64,000 bases of DNA, from contig CP107210.1 in assembly GCA_025757985.1 (NCBI GenBank), positions 2,542,001-2,606,000 on the forward strand, in the 5' to 3' direction. Of the stretch, positions 6,186-14,799 are shown piece after piece. The position numbers were made by a program, and so were the translations under genes. A model generated the notes under the pieces. That model was given only the letters and a program-made list of their open reading frames with translations. It ran no database searches and was not told the DNA's origin. The stretch is from Oscillospiraceae bacterium. Its GTDB lineage: Bacteria > Bacillota > Clostridia > Oscillospirales > Ruminococcaceae. Position 1 is the first letter of the stretch; each line of letters starts with the position of its first letter.

Positions 6186-7178
6186 ATGAAGATCGTCTTT
6201 TACGGGACGCGGGAGTATGACCATTACTACTTTGATGTGCTGGCGGCTGACCCGGAATATGGCTGCGAGATCAGGTTTTTAACGGCAAATCTCGATGCGG
6301 ATACCGCGCCGCTGGCGCGGGGCGGGGACGCGGTGTGCGCGTTTGTCAATGCAGACTGCTCGGCGGCAGTGCTGGAAAAGCTGGCGCAGGCGGGCATCCG
6401 CTGCCTGCTGCTGCGCTGCGCCGGGTACAATCATGTGGACCTGCCGGCGGCGCAGCGGTACGGCATAACGGTGCTGCGGGTGCCGGGCTACAGCCCCGAG
6501 GCAGTGGCCGAGCACGCCATGGCGCTGGCGCTGGCCGCGAACCGCCGCATCTGCAAGGCGTATATCAAGGTGCGCAACAACAATTTTTCGCTTGATGGGC
6601 TGCTGGGGTACAACCTGTACGGCTCGGCGGCCGGTATTGTGGGTACGGGGCGCATCGGTGCGGCGATGGCCCGTATCTGCTGCGGCTTCGGCATGACGGT
6701 GCTGGCCTGCGACCAATACCGCAACCCTGCGCTGGACGGCCTTGTGCGGTATGTGGGGCTGGAGGAGCTGCTGCGTACCGCAGATCTGGTCAGCCTGCAT
6801 TGCCCGCTGACGGCGGAAACCTACCACATGATCAACGCTGAGACGATCCGGATGATGCGCGACAGCGCGGTGCTTGTCAACACCAGCCGGGGCGGGCTGA
6901 TCGACACGCGGGCGCTCATCAATGCGCTGCGCAGCCGCAAATTTGCCGGTGTGGGGCTGGATGTCTATGAGGATGAGGACGGTCAGGTGTTTGAAAACTT
7001 CTCCGACGATGTGTTGCGCAATGAGATCGTGCCGGTGCTGATGAGCTTTCCGAATGTGGTCGTGACGAGCCATCAGGCGTTTTTTACCCGGACCGCGCTG
7101 CAGAGCATCGCCATCACAACGATGGAGAACGCGCGGGCATTTGCGCGAGGGGAAAAGCTGGTGAATGAGGTGAAGTAA
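6186..7178 (+). CDS. ldhA: D-2-hydroxyacid dehydrogenase, D-lactate dehydrogenase type
   Basis: This 330-residue cytoplasmic enzyme has the two-lobed 2-hydroxyacid dehydrogenase layout. The NAD-binding Rossmann motif is GIVGTGRIGAA near residue 150. The catalytic Arg is in NTSRGGLID, the Glu in DVYEDEDG and the His in SHQAFFT, as in D-lactate dehydrogenases that reduce pyruvate to D-lactate with NADH. The length is typical. The start at 6186 follows a GGGGGAT stretch. It stands alone as a monocistronic unit and ends before a bidirectional terminator shared with uxuA. Related enzymes use other 2-oxoacids, so substrate specificity is likely but not proven. Confidence 0.85.
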   Translation: MKIVFYGTREYDHYYFDVLAADPEYGCEIRFLTANLDADTAPLARGGDAVCAFVNADCSAAVLEKLAQAGIRCLLLRCAGYNHVDLPAAQRYGITVLRVPGYSPEAVAEHAMALALAANRRICKAYIKVRNNNFSLDGLLGYNLYGSAAGIVGTGRIGAAMARICCGFGMTVLACDQYRNPALDGLVRYVGLEELLRTADLVSLHCPLTAETYHMINAETIRMMRDSAVLVNTSRGGLIDTRALINALRSRKFAGVGLDVYEDEDGQVFENFSDDVLRNEIVPVLMSFPNVVVTSHQAFFTRTALQSIAITTMENARAFARGEKLVNEVK

Positions 7179-7180
7179 AG

Positions 7181-7400
7181 CCCCGCAGGCATCGCCTTTG
7201 GCAAGGAAGGCGCGGGCGGCATATATGCCGCCCCTACTGCAGGAATCCCTCCGGCCTCGCAGGCTCGGCCACCTCCCTTTGACAAGGGAGGCAAAGCTGC
7301 CGGGAGGGATGAATCCCTCCCCTACGGTTTAAAGATAACGTTGTGATACAGGGAAAGCTGCGGGCCGGGCATGCCCGGCCCCTACCGTGCGGTGCAGATT
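7181..7400. repeat. Family C half-element and three family A units
   Basis: The 7179-7473 gap holds a partial family C repeat (about 7241-7293, with GCCTCGCAGGCTCGGCCACC) and family A units at 7214-7237, 7302-7325 and 7362-7385 with different palindrome cores (CATATATG, GATGAATC, GGCATGCC). Confidence 0.65.
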
Positions 7401-7408
7401 TCCCAAAA

Positions 7409-7442
7409 CAAAAAAGCCACTGCTTGCGCAGCGGCTTTTTTG
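7409..7442. terminator. Bidirectional terminator between ldhA and uxuA
   Basis: AAAAAGCCACTGC and GCAGCGGCTTTTTT form a hairpin with one mismatch and with A-rich and T-rich flanks. It serves the converging genes on both strands. Confidence 0.75.
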
Positions 7443-7473
7443 TTTTTATACAGCAACTAGAGGATGGCAGGAA

Positions 7474-8571
7474 TCAGCGGTTCTTCTCTTCGTCCAGACG
7501 ATCCAGCAGATCCCAGACGCCGAGCATGTACTGCACGCCAAGGGCGCGGTCGTACTTGCCGTAACCGGGGCGGCATTTGCCGGGGCCTTCCTCCCACAGC
7601 TGGCGGCCGTGGTCGGGGCGGATGCAGCCGTCAAAGCCGCAGTCGTGGTAGGCGCGCAGGATCTCGATGATGCCGGTCTCGCCGCAGCAGTCGCGGTGGG
7701 CAGCTTCAGAGAAGTCACCGTTCTCGAAGTGATGGATGTTGCGCACATGGGCGAACGGGATGCGGTCGCAGTGCTTGCGCACGATGGCGGCCACATTGTT
7801 GTTGGGGTTGGCGTTCATGCTGCCGGAGCAGAGCGTCAGGCAGTTGTACGGGTCATCGACCATCGTCAGGAAGCGGTCGATGCTCTCGGCGTCAACCAGC
7901 AGACGGGGCAGGCCGAAGATATCCCATGGGGGATCGTCCTGATGGATGGCCATCTTGATGTCGCACTCGCGGCAGGTGGGCATGATCGCCTCAAGGAAGT
8001 ACTTGAGGTTATCCCACAGCTTCTCCTTGGTGACGGGGGCGTAGGCCTTGAACAACTCGTCCAGCTTGGCCATGCGCTCCGGCTCCCAGCCGGGGAAGGT
8101 CATGTTGTACTTCTCGGTAAATTCGAGAATGTAGTTTGCCATGCCCTTGTAGTCGTCCTTGATCAGATCCTTCTGATAGAACAGGGCGGTGGAGCCATCG
8201 CCGACCGGGTGGAACAGGTCGGTGCGGGTCCAGTCAAAGATGGGCATGAAGTTGTAGCAGATGGTCTTGACGCCGAACTTGGACAGGTTGCGGATGCACT
8301 GCTTGTAGTTCTCGATATACTGGTCGCGGGTGGGCAGACCGATCTTGATGTCATCGTGGACATTGACGGACTCAACTACGGTGGCGCTGAAGCCGGCCGC
8401 GTGGATCTGGTCTACGACCTCCTTGATTTCGTTCTCCTCCCAGATCTCGCCGGGCATTTTGCTGTGCAGCGCCCAGACGATCTCCTCAACACCGGGAATC
8501 TGCTTGATGTCGCTCAGGGTGATGGGGTCATTGCCCTCACCATACCAGCGCCAACCCATTTTCATAGACAT
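7474..8571 (-). CDS. uxuA: Mannonate dehydratase
   Basis: The 365-residue product starts MSMKMGWRWYGEGNDPITL, a hallmark of UxuA, which dehydrates D-mannonate to 2-keto-3-deoxygluconate in hexuronate catabolism. Metal-binding TIM-barrel features follow, including DPPWDIFGLPR and HVRNIHHFENGDFSEAAH near the C-terminus and RPDHGRQLW close to the end. The start at 8571 is chosen because AAAGGAGC lies just upstream; an in-frame extension of 20 codons reads through repeat DNA. It is transcribed in the same direction as uxuB but separated by 358 bp of repeats, so it may have its own promoter or rely on read-through. Confidence 0.93.
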   Translation of the reverse strand: MSMKMGWRWYGEGNDPITLSDIKQIPGVEEIVWALHSKMPGEIWEENEIKEVVDQIHAAGFSATVVESVNVHDDIKIGLPTRDQYIENYKQCIRNLSKFGVKTICYNFMPIFDWTRTDLFHPVGDGSTALFYQKDLIKDDYKGMANYILEFTEKYNMTFPGWEPERMAKLDELFKAYAPVTKEKLWDNLKYFLEAIMPTCRECDIKMAIHQDDPPWDIFGLPRLLVDAESIDRFLTMVDDPYNCLTLCSGSMNANPNNNVAAIVRKHCDRIPFAHVRNIHHFENGDFSEAAHRDCCGETGIIEILRAYHDCGFDGCIRPDHGRQLWEEGPGKCRPGYGKYDRALGVQYMLGVWDLLDRLDEEKNR

Positions 8572-8929
8572 GTGGTGCTCCTTTTGTTTGTATAGTCGTT
8601 TGCGTAGGGGCGAGGCATGCCTCGCCCTCAAGTTTCCGGTTGCAAACCCGTGAGCGGGTTATAGATTTTATGCGGCGGGCCGGACATGTCCGGCCCCTAC
8701 AGCGTAGCTGCAAAGGCTTCCCCCCTTGGGGGAAGCTGTCATCGAAGATGACTGATGAGGGGGAACCTGGCCATTGCTGCTCGTTGACGGGGCAACTACG
8801 CAAACTTACCCCTCATCCGGCCCTGCGGGGCCACCTTCAGTCTCCGCGCTAAGAGCCGCCTACGGCGGTTGCGCTCCGACACGCGCCTGCGGGCGCAGCC
8901 CCTTTGGGGAAGGCTTAGGGAAGTTGCAA
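8572..8929. repeat. Repeat-filled gap: two family A units and one family B element
   Basis: Family A units lie at 8603-8626 (core GAGGCATGCCTC) and 8676-8700 (core GGACATGTCC). A complete family B element spans about 8715-8920. Its left variable stem is GTCATC-GAA-GATGAC, and its right arm carries a nested cassette of about 75 bases (GCTAAGAGCCGCC...GGGCGCAGCCCC). No gene is seen. Confidence 0.7.
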
Positions 8930-10546
8930 TCAGCCGTTCACGGCCTCGTGCAGGGTCTTGCGGACGGCGCCGGGGCCTGCAATCTCGGCCTTGAAGTAGG
9001 CCTTGATCTTGTCTGCCAGCACGGTCTTGGTCAGATCGGTGCCGAAGATGGAGGCGTTAGACAGGATGCCGTCCAGCTGATCGGTGACGGTCTCGGGCTT
9101 GCCGAACTCGATGCCGGCGAGCTTGGCCTGCAGGTCGTCCTTCAGCGGGTCAGCGGAAACCTCAAAGGCGTTGCCGTTGTCGTCGATGGCCAGCAGGTAG
9201 CGCAGCCAGCCGGCGATGGCCAGAGGAATGGAAACGAGGCTGTTCAGGTCGCGGCCCTCGGCGATGTAGCTCTTGATGGTCTCGCCGAAGCGGATGCCGA
9301 CCTTCTGGGAGGTGTCGGTTGCGATGCGCTGCGGCATGTCGGGCATGAAGGGGTTGGGCAGGCGCTGCTCGATGACCTCGTCAATGAAGGCCTTGGGGTC
9401 CAGAATCTTCGGGTCAACAACAACGGGCAGACCCTCGACATAGCCCAGACGCTTGATCAGGGCAACGATGTCCTCGTCCTTCATCTCGGCGCAGATCAGG
9501 TCGTAGCCCAGCATGCAGCCGTAGACGCTCATGGCGGTGTGCAGGGGGTTCAGGCAGGTGGTGACCTTCATGCGCTCAGTCTTGTTGACGGTCTCGCGGT
9601 CGGTCATATAGACGCCGGCCTTCTCCAGTGCGGGGCGGCCGTTGGGGAACTTGTCCTCGACAACCAGATACTGCGGGCGCTCGGCGTTGACAAACGCAGC
9701 GATGAAGGTGTTCTTGGAGGTGACGATGGGGGTCATGCCCTCGATGCCGTCCTTCTCCAGAGATTCCTCGACCATCTTGTGGGGGCGCGGGGTGATCTTG
9801 TCGATCATGGACCAGGGGAAGGTGATCTTGCTCTCATCGGACAGGTAGTCGATGAAGTCCTGACCGACGAAGCCCTTCTCGAGCCAAGCCTTCGCAACGG
9901 TCATGACGCTGGCCTGCAGCTTCTCGCCGTTGTGAGAGCAGTTGTCCATGCTGACAACTGCCAGCGGGGCGGCACCGTTCTGGAAACGCTCCAGCAGCAG
10001 GGCGGCGACCATGCTCATGGCGTGGCGGGCGTGGGCGGGACCCTCGTCAATGTCGGCCTGCACAACGGGCATCAGGCTGCCGTCGGGACGATAGAGGGCG
10101 TAGCCCTTCTCGGTGATGGTGAAGGAGATCATCTGCAGGCCGGGATCGGTGAAGATCTGCTTGAAGCGGGCCATCATCTTGGCGTCGGCAGAGTTGGCGC
10201 GCAGGCCCTCGGCCACAGAGCCGATGATCTCGCGGCTGGTGGTGCCGTCCGGATTCAGGGTGACATTCATCGTCAGATTGTCATACGGGGTGTAGATCTT
10301 GTCGATGATGTCGTAGTCGAAGGTGTCGGCTGCGATGATGCCGCGGTCAGCCAGACCCTCGTTCAGCAGACGCTGCTGCAGGGCGGCGATAAAGCCGCGG
10401 AAGATGTTGCCGGCACCGAAGTGGACCCAGATGGGGTGCTCCTTGGTGGCGGCGGTCATGGCGGCGTGGTCAAATGCGGGCAGCTTGACGCCCAGCTTTT
10501 CCCACTCAGCCTTCTGGTTGACGATGGAAGACGCGTTCATCTGCAT
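8930..10546 (-). CDS. uxuB: Fructuronate reductase (mannitol dehydrogenase family)
   Basis: The 538-residue product belongs to the long-chain polyol dehydrogenase family. The N-terminal domain shows HFGAGNIFRGF, the NAD-binding segment typical of UxuB and mannitol dehydrogenases. The active-site motifs SMDNCSHNGEKL and the Lys-Ile-Thr-Pro-Arg stretch follow near residues 200 and 255. It interconverts D-fructuronate and D-mannonate, the step before UxuA. The ATG at 10546 is preceded by AAAAGGAG. Gene order uxuB then uxuA, with a divergent AraC regulator, supports hexuronate use. Some relatives act on mannitol or tagaturonate, so the exact sugar acid is inferred from the neighbour uxuA. Confidence 0.88.
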   Translation of the reverse strand: MQMNASSIVNQKAEWEKLGVKLPAFDHAAMTAATKEHPIWVHFGAGNIFRGFIAALQQRLLNEGLADRGIIAADTFDYDIIDKIYTPYDNLTMNVTLNPDGTTSREIIGSVAEGLRANSADAKMMARFKQIFTDPGLQMISFTITEKGYALYRPDGSLMPVVQADIDEGPAHARHAMSMVAALLLERFQNGAAPLAVVSMDNCSHNGEKLQASVMTVAKAWLEKGFVGQDFIDYLSDESKITFPWSMIDKITPRPHKMVEESLEKDGIEGMTPIVTSKNTFIAAFVNAERPQYLVVEDKFPNGRPALEKAGVYMTDRETVNKTERMKVTTCLNPLHTAMSVYGCMLGYDLICAEMKDEDIVALIKRLGYVEGLPVVVDPKILDPKAFIDEVIEQRLPNPFMPDMPQRIATDTSQKVGIRFGETIKSYIAEGRDLNSLVSIPLAIAGWLRYLLAIDDNGNAFEVSADPLKDDLQAKLAGIEFGKPETVTDQLDGILSNASIFGTDLTKTVLADKIKAYFKAEIAGPGAVRKTLHEAVNG

Positions 10547-10689
10547 AATGATTTGCTCCTTTTGTTGCTGTTGAGGGAGTGGTCCTATATGCCACTCGCG
10601 ATAGTTTCAGTATAGCACGCAACTTTTCGCAAGAAAATAACCGTAGTTGCTTGAAAAATTGTAAAAATTGCGGTAAACTAAACCTAGCA

Positions 10690-10891
10690 TCGAAAAAGGC
10701 TTCTCCCATGGGGGAGAAGCTGCCGCAGCAGGCGGCTGATGAGGGGAGAACTTGCCGCAAAAGCCCTTTTACGGGGCGGCAGCGGTACAGCCGCCCCTCA
10801 TCCGGCTTCGCTTCGCTCAGCCACCTGCTCCCCTTCTGGCGCTATGCGCCACCTCCCCCGTACCGGGGGAGTCTGTCCCTCAGGGGAAGAC
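10690..10891. repeat. Family B element upstream of the AraC regulator
   Basis: The left arm has GGCTTCTCCCATGGGGGAGAAGC, a palindrome, then GCCGC/GCGGC and TGATGAGGGG. The right arm returns with CCCCTCATCCGGC and ends near 10891. It fills most of the 10547-10907 gap. The remainder, 10600-10685, must hold the uxuB promoter: TATACT on the minus strand at about 10608-10613 is a good -10. Confidence 0.65.
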
Positions 10892-10907
10892 TTTTGAGGA
10901 GTCCCTT

Positions 10908-11771
10908 ATGTCAAACTACAACCCCTACACCAAACGCCAGACGATGATCGCGCCCGACTATGAGGTCTACCGCTACCGGTCTACCTACATGAACGAGGTC
11001 GAGCTGCACCACCATGACTTCTATGAGGTCTATCTGCTGCTGCGCGGCCGGGTGGAATATATCGTTGAGAACCAGCTCTACCGTGTGCGCCCCGGTGACT
11101 GGATGCTCTGCAGCCCGCTGGAGCTGCATCAGGCCCGTATTGCCACCGATGCCGATGCCTATGAGCGGATCGTGCTTTGGATCGCCCGGCCGTATCTGGA
11201 GGGCTTGTCCACTGCGCACACCAGCCTGACCCGCTGCTTTGACACCACGATCCCCGGCCATACGAACCTGCTGCGGCTGCCCGGCGCGACCGGCGCGCCG
11301 CTGCGCACCACGGTGGACAAGCTGTGCGCCTTGAAGGCAAGCAAGGACTACGGCAGCGACCTGCTGGCCCAGAGCGCCCTTGTGGAGCTGCTGGTCGGGC
11401 TGAACCGCGCCGCCGCCGACCGCGGCGATGCCCGGCCTGTTGGCACGAGCGATCAGGTGGTGGATGCGGTGCTGCACTACATCAACGAGCATTACAGCGA
11501 GCCGCTGACCCTTGACCAGCTCTCGGAGAAGTTCTTCATCAGTAAGTATCACCTGCTGCGCAAGTTTGATGCACAGGTCGGCACGACCGTACACCGATAT
11601 ATTTTGCAAAAACGGCTGCTGAACGCCAAGCAGCTGCTTGCAGGCGGCGTGCCGCCGAATGAGGTCTGTCAGTACTGCGGCTTCGGCGATTACGCGAATT
11701 TTTACCGTGCGTTCCGGGCCGAGTACAACCAGACGCCGAGACAGTATATCCAGAGTGCCAGGGGGAAGTGA
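10908..11771 (+). CDS. AraC-family transcriptional regulator with cupin sensor
   Basis: The 287-residue product has an N-terminal cupin-like ligand domain (HHHDFYEVYLLLRGRVEYIV and RPGDWMLCSPLELHQ) and a C-terminal AraC double helix-turn-helix (LTLDQLSEKFFISKYHLLRK, then GFGDYANFYRAFRAEYNQTP). The start at 10908 has GAGGA 7 bases upstream; the longer frame reads into repeat DNA. It is divergent from uxuB, so it most likely controls the uxu genes in response to a sugar acid. That target is inferred from position only. Confidence 0.85.
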   Translation: MSNYNPYTKRQTMIAPDYEVYRYRSTYMNEVELHHHDFYEVYLLLRGRVEYIVENQLYRVRPGDWMLCSPLELHQARIATDADAYERIVLWIARPYLEGLSTAHTSLTRCFDTTIPGHTNLLRLPGATGAPLRTTVDKLCALKASKDYGSDLLAQSALVELLVGLNRAAADRGDARPVGTSDQVVDAVLHYINEHYSEPLTLDQLSEKFFISKYHLLRKFDAQVGTTVHRYILQKRLLNAKQLLAGGVPPNEVCQYCGFGDYANFYRAFRAEYNQTPRQYIQSARGK

Positions 11772-11806
11772 TGCTCCTATGTTACAGGCAAACGGCTGCT
11801 GGCGGG

Positions 11807-12024
11807 CAGCCTCCCCCTCATCCGGCCCTGCGGGGCCACCTTCCCCCCAAGGGGGAAGGCTTTTTTGGGAGCCTGTAGGGAGGGGTCTTGACCCCTCCGC
11901 TGTTTACCACCAAATGCCGTAAATCATCCGCCGGTTCGTAGGGGCGGCATATATGCCGCCCGGTGGTTTCCCGCAAGCAGCATTTACCGGGTAGCCGCGG
12001 GCGGAGCAGAGCCCCGCCCCTACT
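11807..12024. repeat. Family B half and three family A units
   Basis: A family B right half (CCCCTCATCCGGCCCTGCGG to GGGGGAAGGC, 11815-11866) is followed by family A units at 11875-11898 (GGGTCTTGACCC core), 11938-11961 (GGCATATATGCC core) and 11999-12024 (GAGCAGAGC core). No gene is visible in 11772-12131. Confidence 0.65.
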
Positions 12025-12062
12025 GCGCTACTTCCGGAAATGGCATATAACCATATAACAAA

Positions 12063-12098
12063 CCAAGCCCCTTCCGTTTCCAGACGGAAGGGGCTTTA
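12063..12098 (-). terminator. Terminator of the ammonium transporter gene
   Basis: AAGCCCCTTCCGT (12065-12077) and ACGGAAGGGGCTT (12084-12096) form a perfect 13-bp stem downstream of the minus-strand gene. Confidence 0.75.
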
Positions 12099-12131
12099 CT
12101 GACCTTTATACCTTATATAATAGAGCAACGC

Positions 12132-13847
12132 TTATTCCACATCCTGCAGGGCGGCGTAATCCTGCTCGCCGGTGCGGACCTTGACGACCTTTGCCACATT
12201 GTAGACAAAAATCTTGCCATCGCCGATGTGGCCGGTGTACAGGGCCTTGGTGGCGGTGTCGATGATCTTGTCGACCGGGATCTTGCTCACAACGACCTCG
12301 ACCTTGACCTTCGGCAGCAGGGTGGCGTCCACCTCGGCGCCGCGGTACCTCTCGCCGCTGCCCTTCTGCAGGCCGCAGCCCATGACCTGCGTCACCGTCA
12401 TACCGGTCACGCCGATGTCGTTCAGCGCCTTCTTCAGGGTCTCAAACTTCGCAAGCTGCACGATGATGGAAACCTTGTGCATGCCGGAATCCAGCCCGGC
12501 GGGCAGCGGGGCTTCCTGCGTGACCTTGACGGCCGCCGCCACCTTGGCGGGGCTGGCCTTGGTGATGTCGTCCTCGCCGAGATCAGTGTTTTCGTTGACA
12601 TCCAGCTCGGCGTAGGTCGGGTCGCTGATCGCAAAGCCGGCGTAGGCGCTCGTCAGGCCGTGCTCGTGGATGTCAAGGCCGTCCAGCTCCTCCTTCTCGG
12701 AGACGCGCAGCCCGATCGTCTTTTTGATGATCGAGAAGATGATGTACATCGTGATCAGCACCCACGCGGCCACGCTGACAACGCCCAGCAGCTGGATGCC
12801 CAGCTTGGCAAAGCCGCCGCCGTAGAACAGGCCGCCCTCGGTGGCAAACAGGCCGACCGCCAGCGTGCCCCAGCAGCCGTTGACGCAGTGGACGGAGACC
12901 GCACCGACCGGGTCATCGATCTTGGCAATCTTGTCGAAGAACTCGACCGAGAAGATGCAGAGCACACCGGCCACAATGCCGATGACGGCTGCGCCGAACG
13001 GATCGACCACATCACAGCCCGCGGTGATGGCCACAAGGCCCGCCAGCGCGCCGTTGAAGGTCAGCGAGACATCAGGCTTGCCGTACCGCACCCACGAGAC
13101 GATCAGCGCCGCAACAGTGGCCAGCGCGGCGGCAAGGTTGGTGTTGAAGCAGATAAGGCCGGCGGAAATCATCGTATCATCGCCGGTCATGCTGACGGTG
13201 GAGCCGCCGTTGAAGCCGAACCAGCAGAACCACAGGATGAAAACGCCCAGCGCCATGGCGGTCAGGTTGTGGCCGGGGATGGCGCGCGGCGTGCCCGCCT
13301 TGTTGTACTTGCCAATGCGGGGGCCGAGCATCCAGGCGCCGAGGCAGGCCGTGACGCCGCCGACAAAGTGGACCGCCGTGGAGCCTGCGAAGTCATGGAA
13401 GCCGAGCTGCGCCAGCCAGCCGCCGCCCCAGATCCAGTGGCCGGAGATGGGGTAGACGATCAGGCTGATCGCGGCGGAGTAGCAGCAGTAGGCGCTGAAC
13501 TTTGTGCGCTCGGCCATCGAGCCGGAAACGATGGTGGCGGCGGTCGCGCAGAACACCGTCTGGAACACCGCGTAGACCCAGACCGGCAGCGTGCCGAAGT
13601 CATAGCTGCCGCGGATGAACGGGTCAAACCCGCCGATGAGCGCGCCGGAGCCGGCGAACATCACGCCGAAGCCGACCAGCCAGTAGCAGGGTGTGCCGAT
13701 GCAAAAATCCATCATATTCTTCATCAGAATATTGCCGGTGTTTTTAGCGCGGGTCAGGCCGGCTTCACACAAAGCAAAGCCTGCCTGCATAAAGAACACC
13801 AGAAACGCCGCAACCAGTGTCCATGTTACATCTGCTGAGTTGTACAT
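12132..13847 (-). CDS. amtB: Ammonium transporter fused to a PII signalling domain
   Basis: The 571-residue product is an Amt/MEP channel (residues about 1-400) joined to a GlnB/GlnK-type PII domain (about 455-560). The channel part shows FFMQAGFALCEAGLTRAKN, and GHWIWGGGWLAQLGFHDFAG with the conserved pore residues. The PII part has VSIIVQLAKFETLKKAL, a T-loop QKGSGERYRGAEV and the C-terminal GDGKIFVYNV. In PII proteins the residue after GAE is usually the uridylylated Tyr51; here it is Val. The fused PII would gate ammonium entry in cis by binding ATP/ADP and 2-oxoglutarate. It is monocistronic and preceded by a leader terminator. Confidence 0.92.
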   Translation of the reverse strand: MYNSADVTWTLVAAFLVFFMQAGFALCEAGLTRAKNTGNILMKNMMDFCIGTPCYWLVGFGVMFAGSGALIGGFDPFIRGSYDFGTLPVWVYAVFQTVFCATAATIVSGSMAERTKFSAYCCYSAAISLIVYPISGHWIWGGGWLAQLGFHDFAGSTAVHFVGGVTACLGAWMLGPRIGKYNKAGTPRAIPGHNLTAMALGVFILWFCWFGFNGGSTVSMTGDDTMISAGLICFNTNLAAALATVAALIVSWVRYGKPDVSLTFNGALAGLVAITAGCDVVDPFGAAVIGIVAGVLCIFSVEFFDKIAKIDDPVGAVSVHCVNGCWGTLAVGLFATEGGLFYGGGFAKLGIQLLGVVSVAAWVLITMYIIFSIIKKTIGLRVSEKEELDGLDIHEHGLTSAYAGFAISDPTYAELDVNENTDLGEDDITKASPAKVAAAVKVTQEAPLPAGLDSGMHKVSIIVQLAKFETLKKALNDIGVTGMTVTQVMGCGLQKGSGERYRGAEVDATLLPKVKVEVVVSKIPVDKIIDTATKALYTGHIGDGKIFVYNVAKVVKVRTGEQDYAALQDVE

Positions 13848-13895
13848 ACCTTGAAACCCCTCTCTCTTACTTTCGCACAGAATACTTGCAAAAGA

Positions 13896-13936
13896 AACAG
13901 AAAAAGCGCCGGGCAGAAATACTCTGCCCGGCGCCT
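13896..13936 (-). terminator. Terminator in the amtB leader (possible attenuator)
   Basis: On the minus strand GCGCCGGGCAGA pairs perfectly with TCTGCCCGGCGC around a 5-nt loop and runs into CTTTTTCTG. It lies 50-90 bases upstream of the amtB start and downstream of a promoter-like sequence, so it could control amtB by attenuation. Confidence 0.6.
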
Positions 13937-13958
13937 TTGCCGTTCTTTTGTTGCGTTT

Positions 13959-13987
13959 ATGCTATCACAGAGTTGCAGTCCAGTCAA
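13959..13987 (-). promoter_or_regulatory. Putative amtB promoter
   Basis: On the minus strand TTGACT (13987-13982) is followed after 17 bases by TAGCAT (13964-13959). Transcription would begin near 13952 and run into the leader terminator. Confidence 0.5.
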
Positions 13988-14088
13988 GAGGGCGGGGAGA
14001 TATTTTGTTCATATTTGTAGAAAATGCTGTGCGATCAGCCGAAAATGATGCTGAAAAATTGGGCGGTGTGCACAACGGCAAACGGGCA

Positions 14089-14218
14089 AGGCCCCTCCGA
14101 CTTCGCTTTGCTTGTCACCTCCCCTGAGAGGGGAGGCTCTCACGCGGGCGAAGCCCGCGCAAAAAGGCGCCCCACGCAGTGGGGAGCTGGCCGAGCCTGC
14201 GAGGCCTGAGGGGCTTTG
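14089..14218. repeat. Family C repeat
   Basis: A complete family C element: outer arms AAGGCCCCTC and GAGGGGCTTT, inner palindromes CTCCCCTGAGAGGGGAG, GCGGGCGAAGCCCGC and CCCCACGCAGTGGGG. The rest of 13988-14373 is A+T-rich and includes TATAAT at 14317-14322, the likely -10 of the next operon. Confidence 0.65.
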
Positions 14219-14373
14219 GCACCTTCCCGCAGCCGCCCCAACATCCTCATCCATACAATTCCCCAAAAATATTCATTTTTTTGTAAAAAAATCTACCCAA
14301 AAAAATCACTTTGTGCTATAATATCATCAAATAGCCTTTTTCCGGCCGTTTACCAATTAAAGGAGGATCATCC

Positions 14374-14787
14374 ATGCCCAACCTAGCTCTGCTTGCCCTT
14401 GAAGCCAGCGACGGCACCGTTGTTCTGACCAGCATTACACTGGTTTTCGCGATGCTGGTGGCCCTGTGCCTTATCATCACGCTGGAAGGCAAGATCTTCG
14501 ACAACATCAACAATAAGAAGAACGACAAGCCTGCCGCGCCGAAGGCCCCTGCGGCCCCCGCTGCCAAGGCTGCCCCTGCCGCTAAGCCCGCTGCCCCTGC
14601 AGCCAAGGCTGACAACGGCTCCATCCCCGGCGAGATCATCGCCGCCATCTCCGCTGCCGTGGCCTCTGTGTGCGGCGGCAATGCCGTCATCCGCGGCATC
14701 AAGCGCGTTTCCAAGCCCGCTGCCGGCTCCCGCCGCGGCGCATGGGGTGACGCAGGCGTGCGCGAGCATACCACGCCCTTTATGTAA
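14374..14787 (+). CDS. Sodium-pumping decarboxylase gamma-type subunit
   Basis: The 137-residue protein has one N-terminal transmembrane helix (TSITLVFAMLVALCLIITL), an alanine/proline-rich linker of Ala-Ala-Pro repeats (about 50-85) and a C-terminal tail with GEIIAAISAAVASVCGG and VSKPAAGSRRGAWGDAGVR. This matches OadG-like subunits, which anchor the carboxyltransferase and biotin carrier to the beta channel. AAGGAGG lies upstream of the ATG. It is 12 bp from the beta-subunit gene. No alpha or biotin-carrier gene is adjacent, so these must be encoded elsewhere. Oxaloacetate, methylmalonyl-CoA or glutaconyl-CoA could each be the substrate. Confidence 0.75.
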   Translation: MPNLALLALEASDGTVVLTSITLVFAMLVALCLIITLEGKIFDNINNKKNDKPAAPKAPAAPAAKAAPAAKPAAPAAKADNGSIPGEIIAAISAAVASVCGGNAVIRGIKRVSKPAAGSRRGAWGDAGVREHTTPFM

Positions 14788-14799
14788 GGAGGTACGGAA

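Noticed and set aside
8774..10615. Long + strand open frame opposite uxuB
   Set aside because: Shadow of uxuB; low-complexity Val/Asp/Gly-rich translation and no ribosome binding site.
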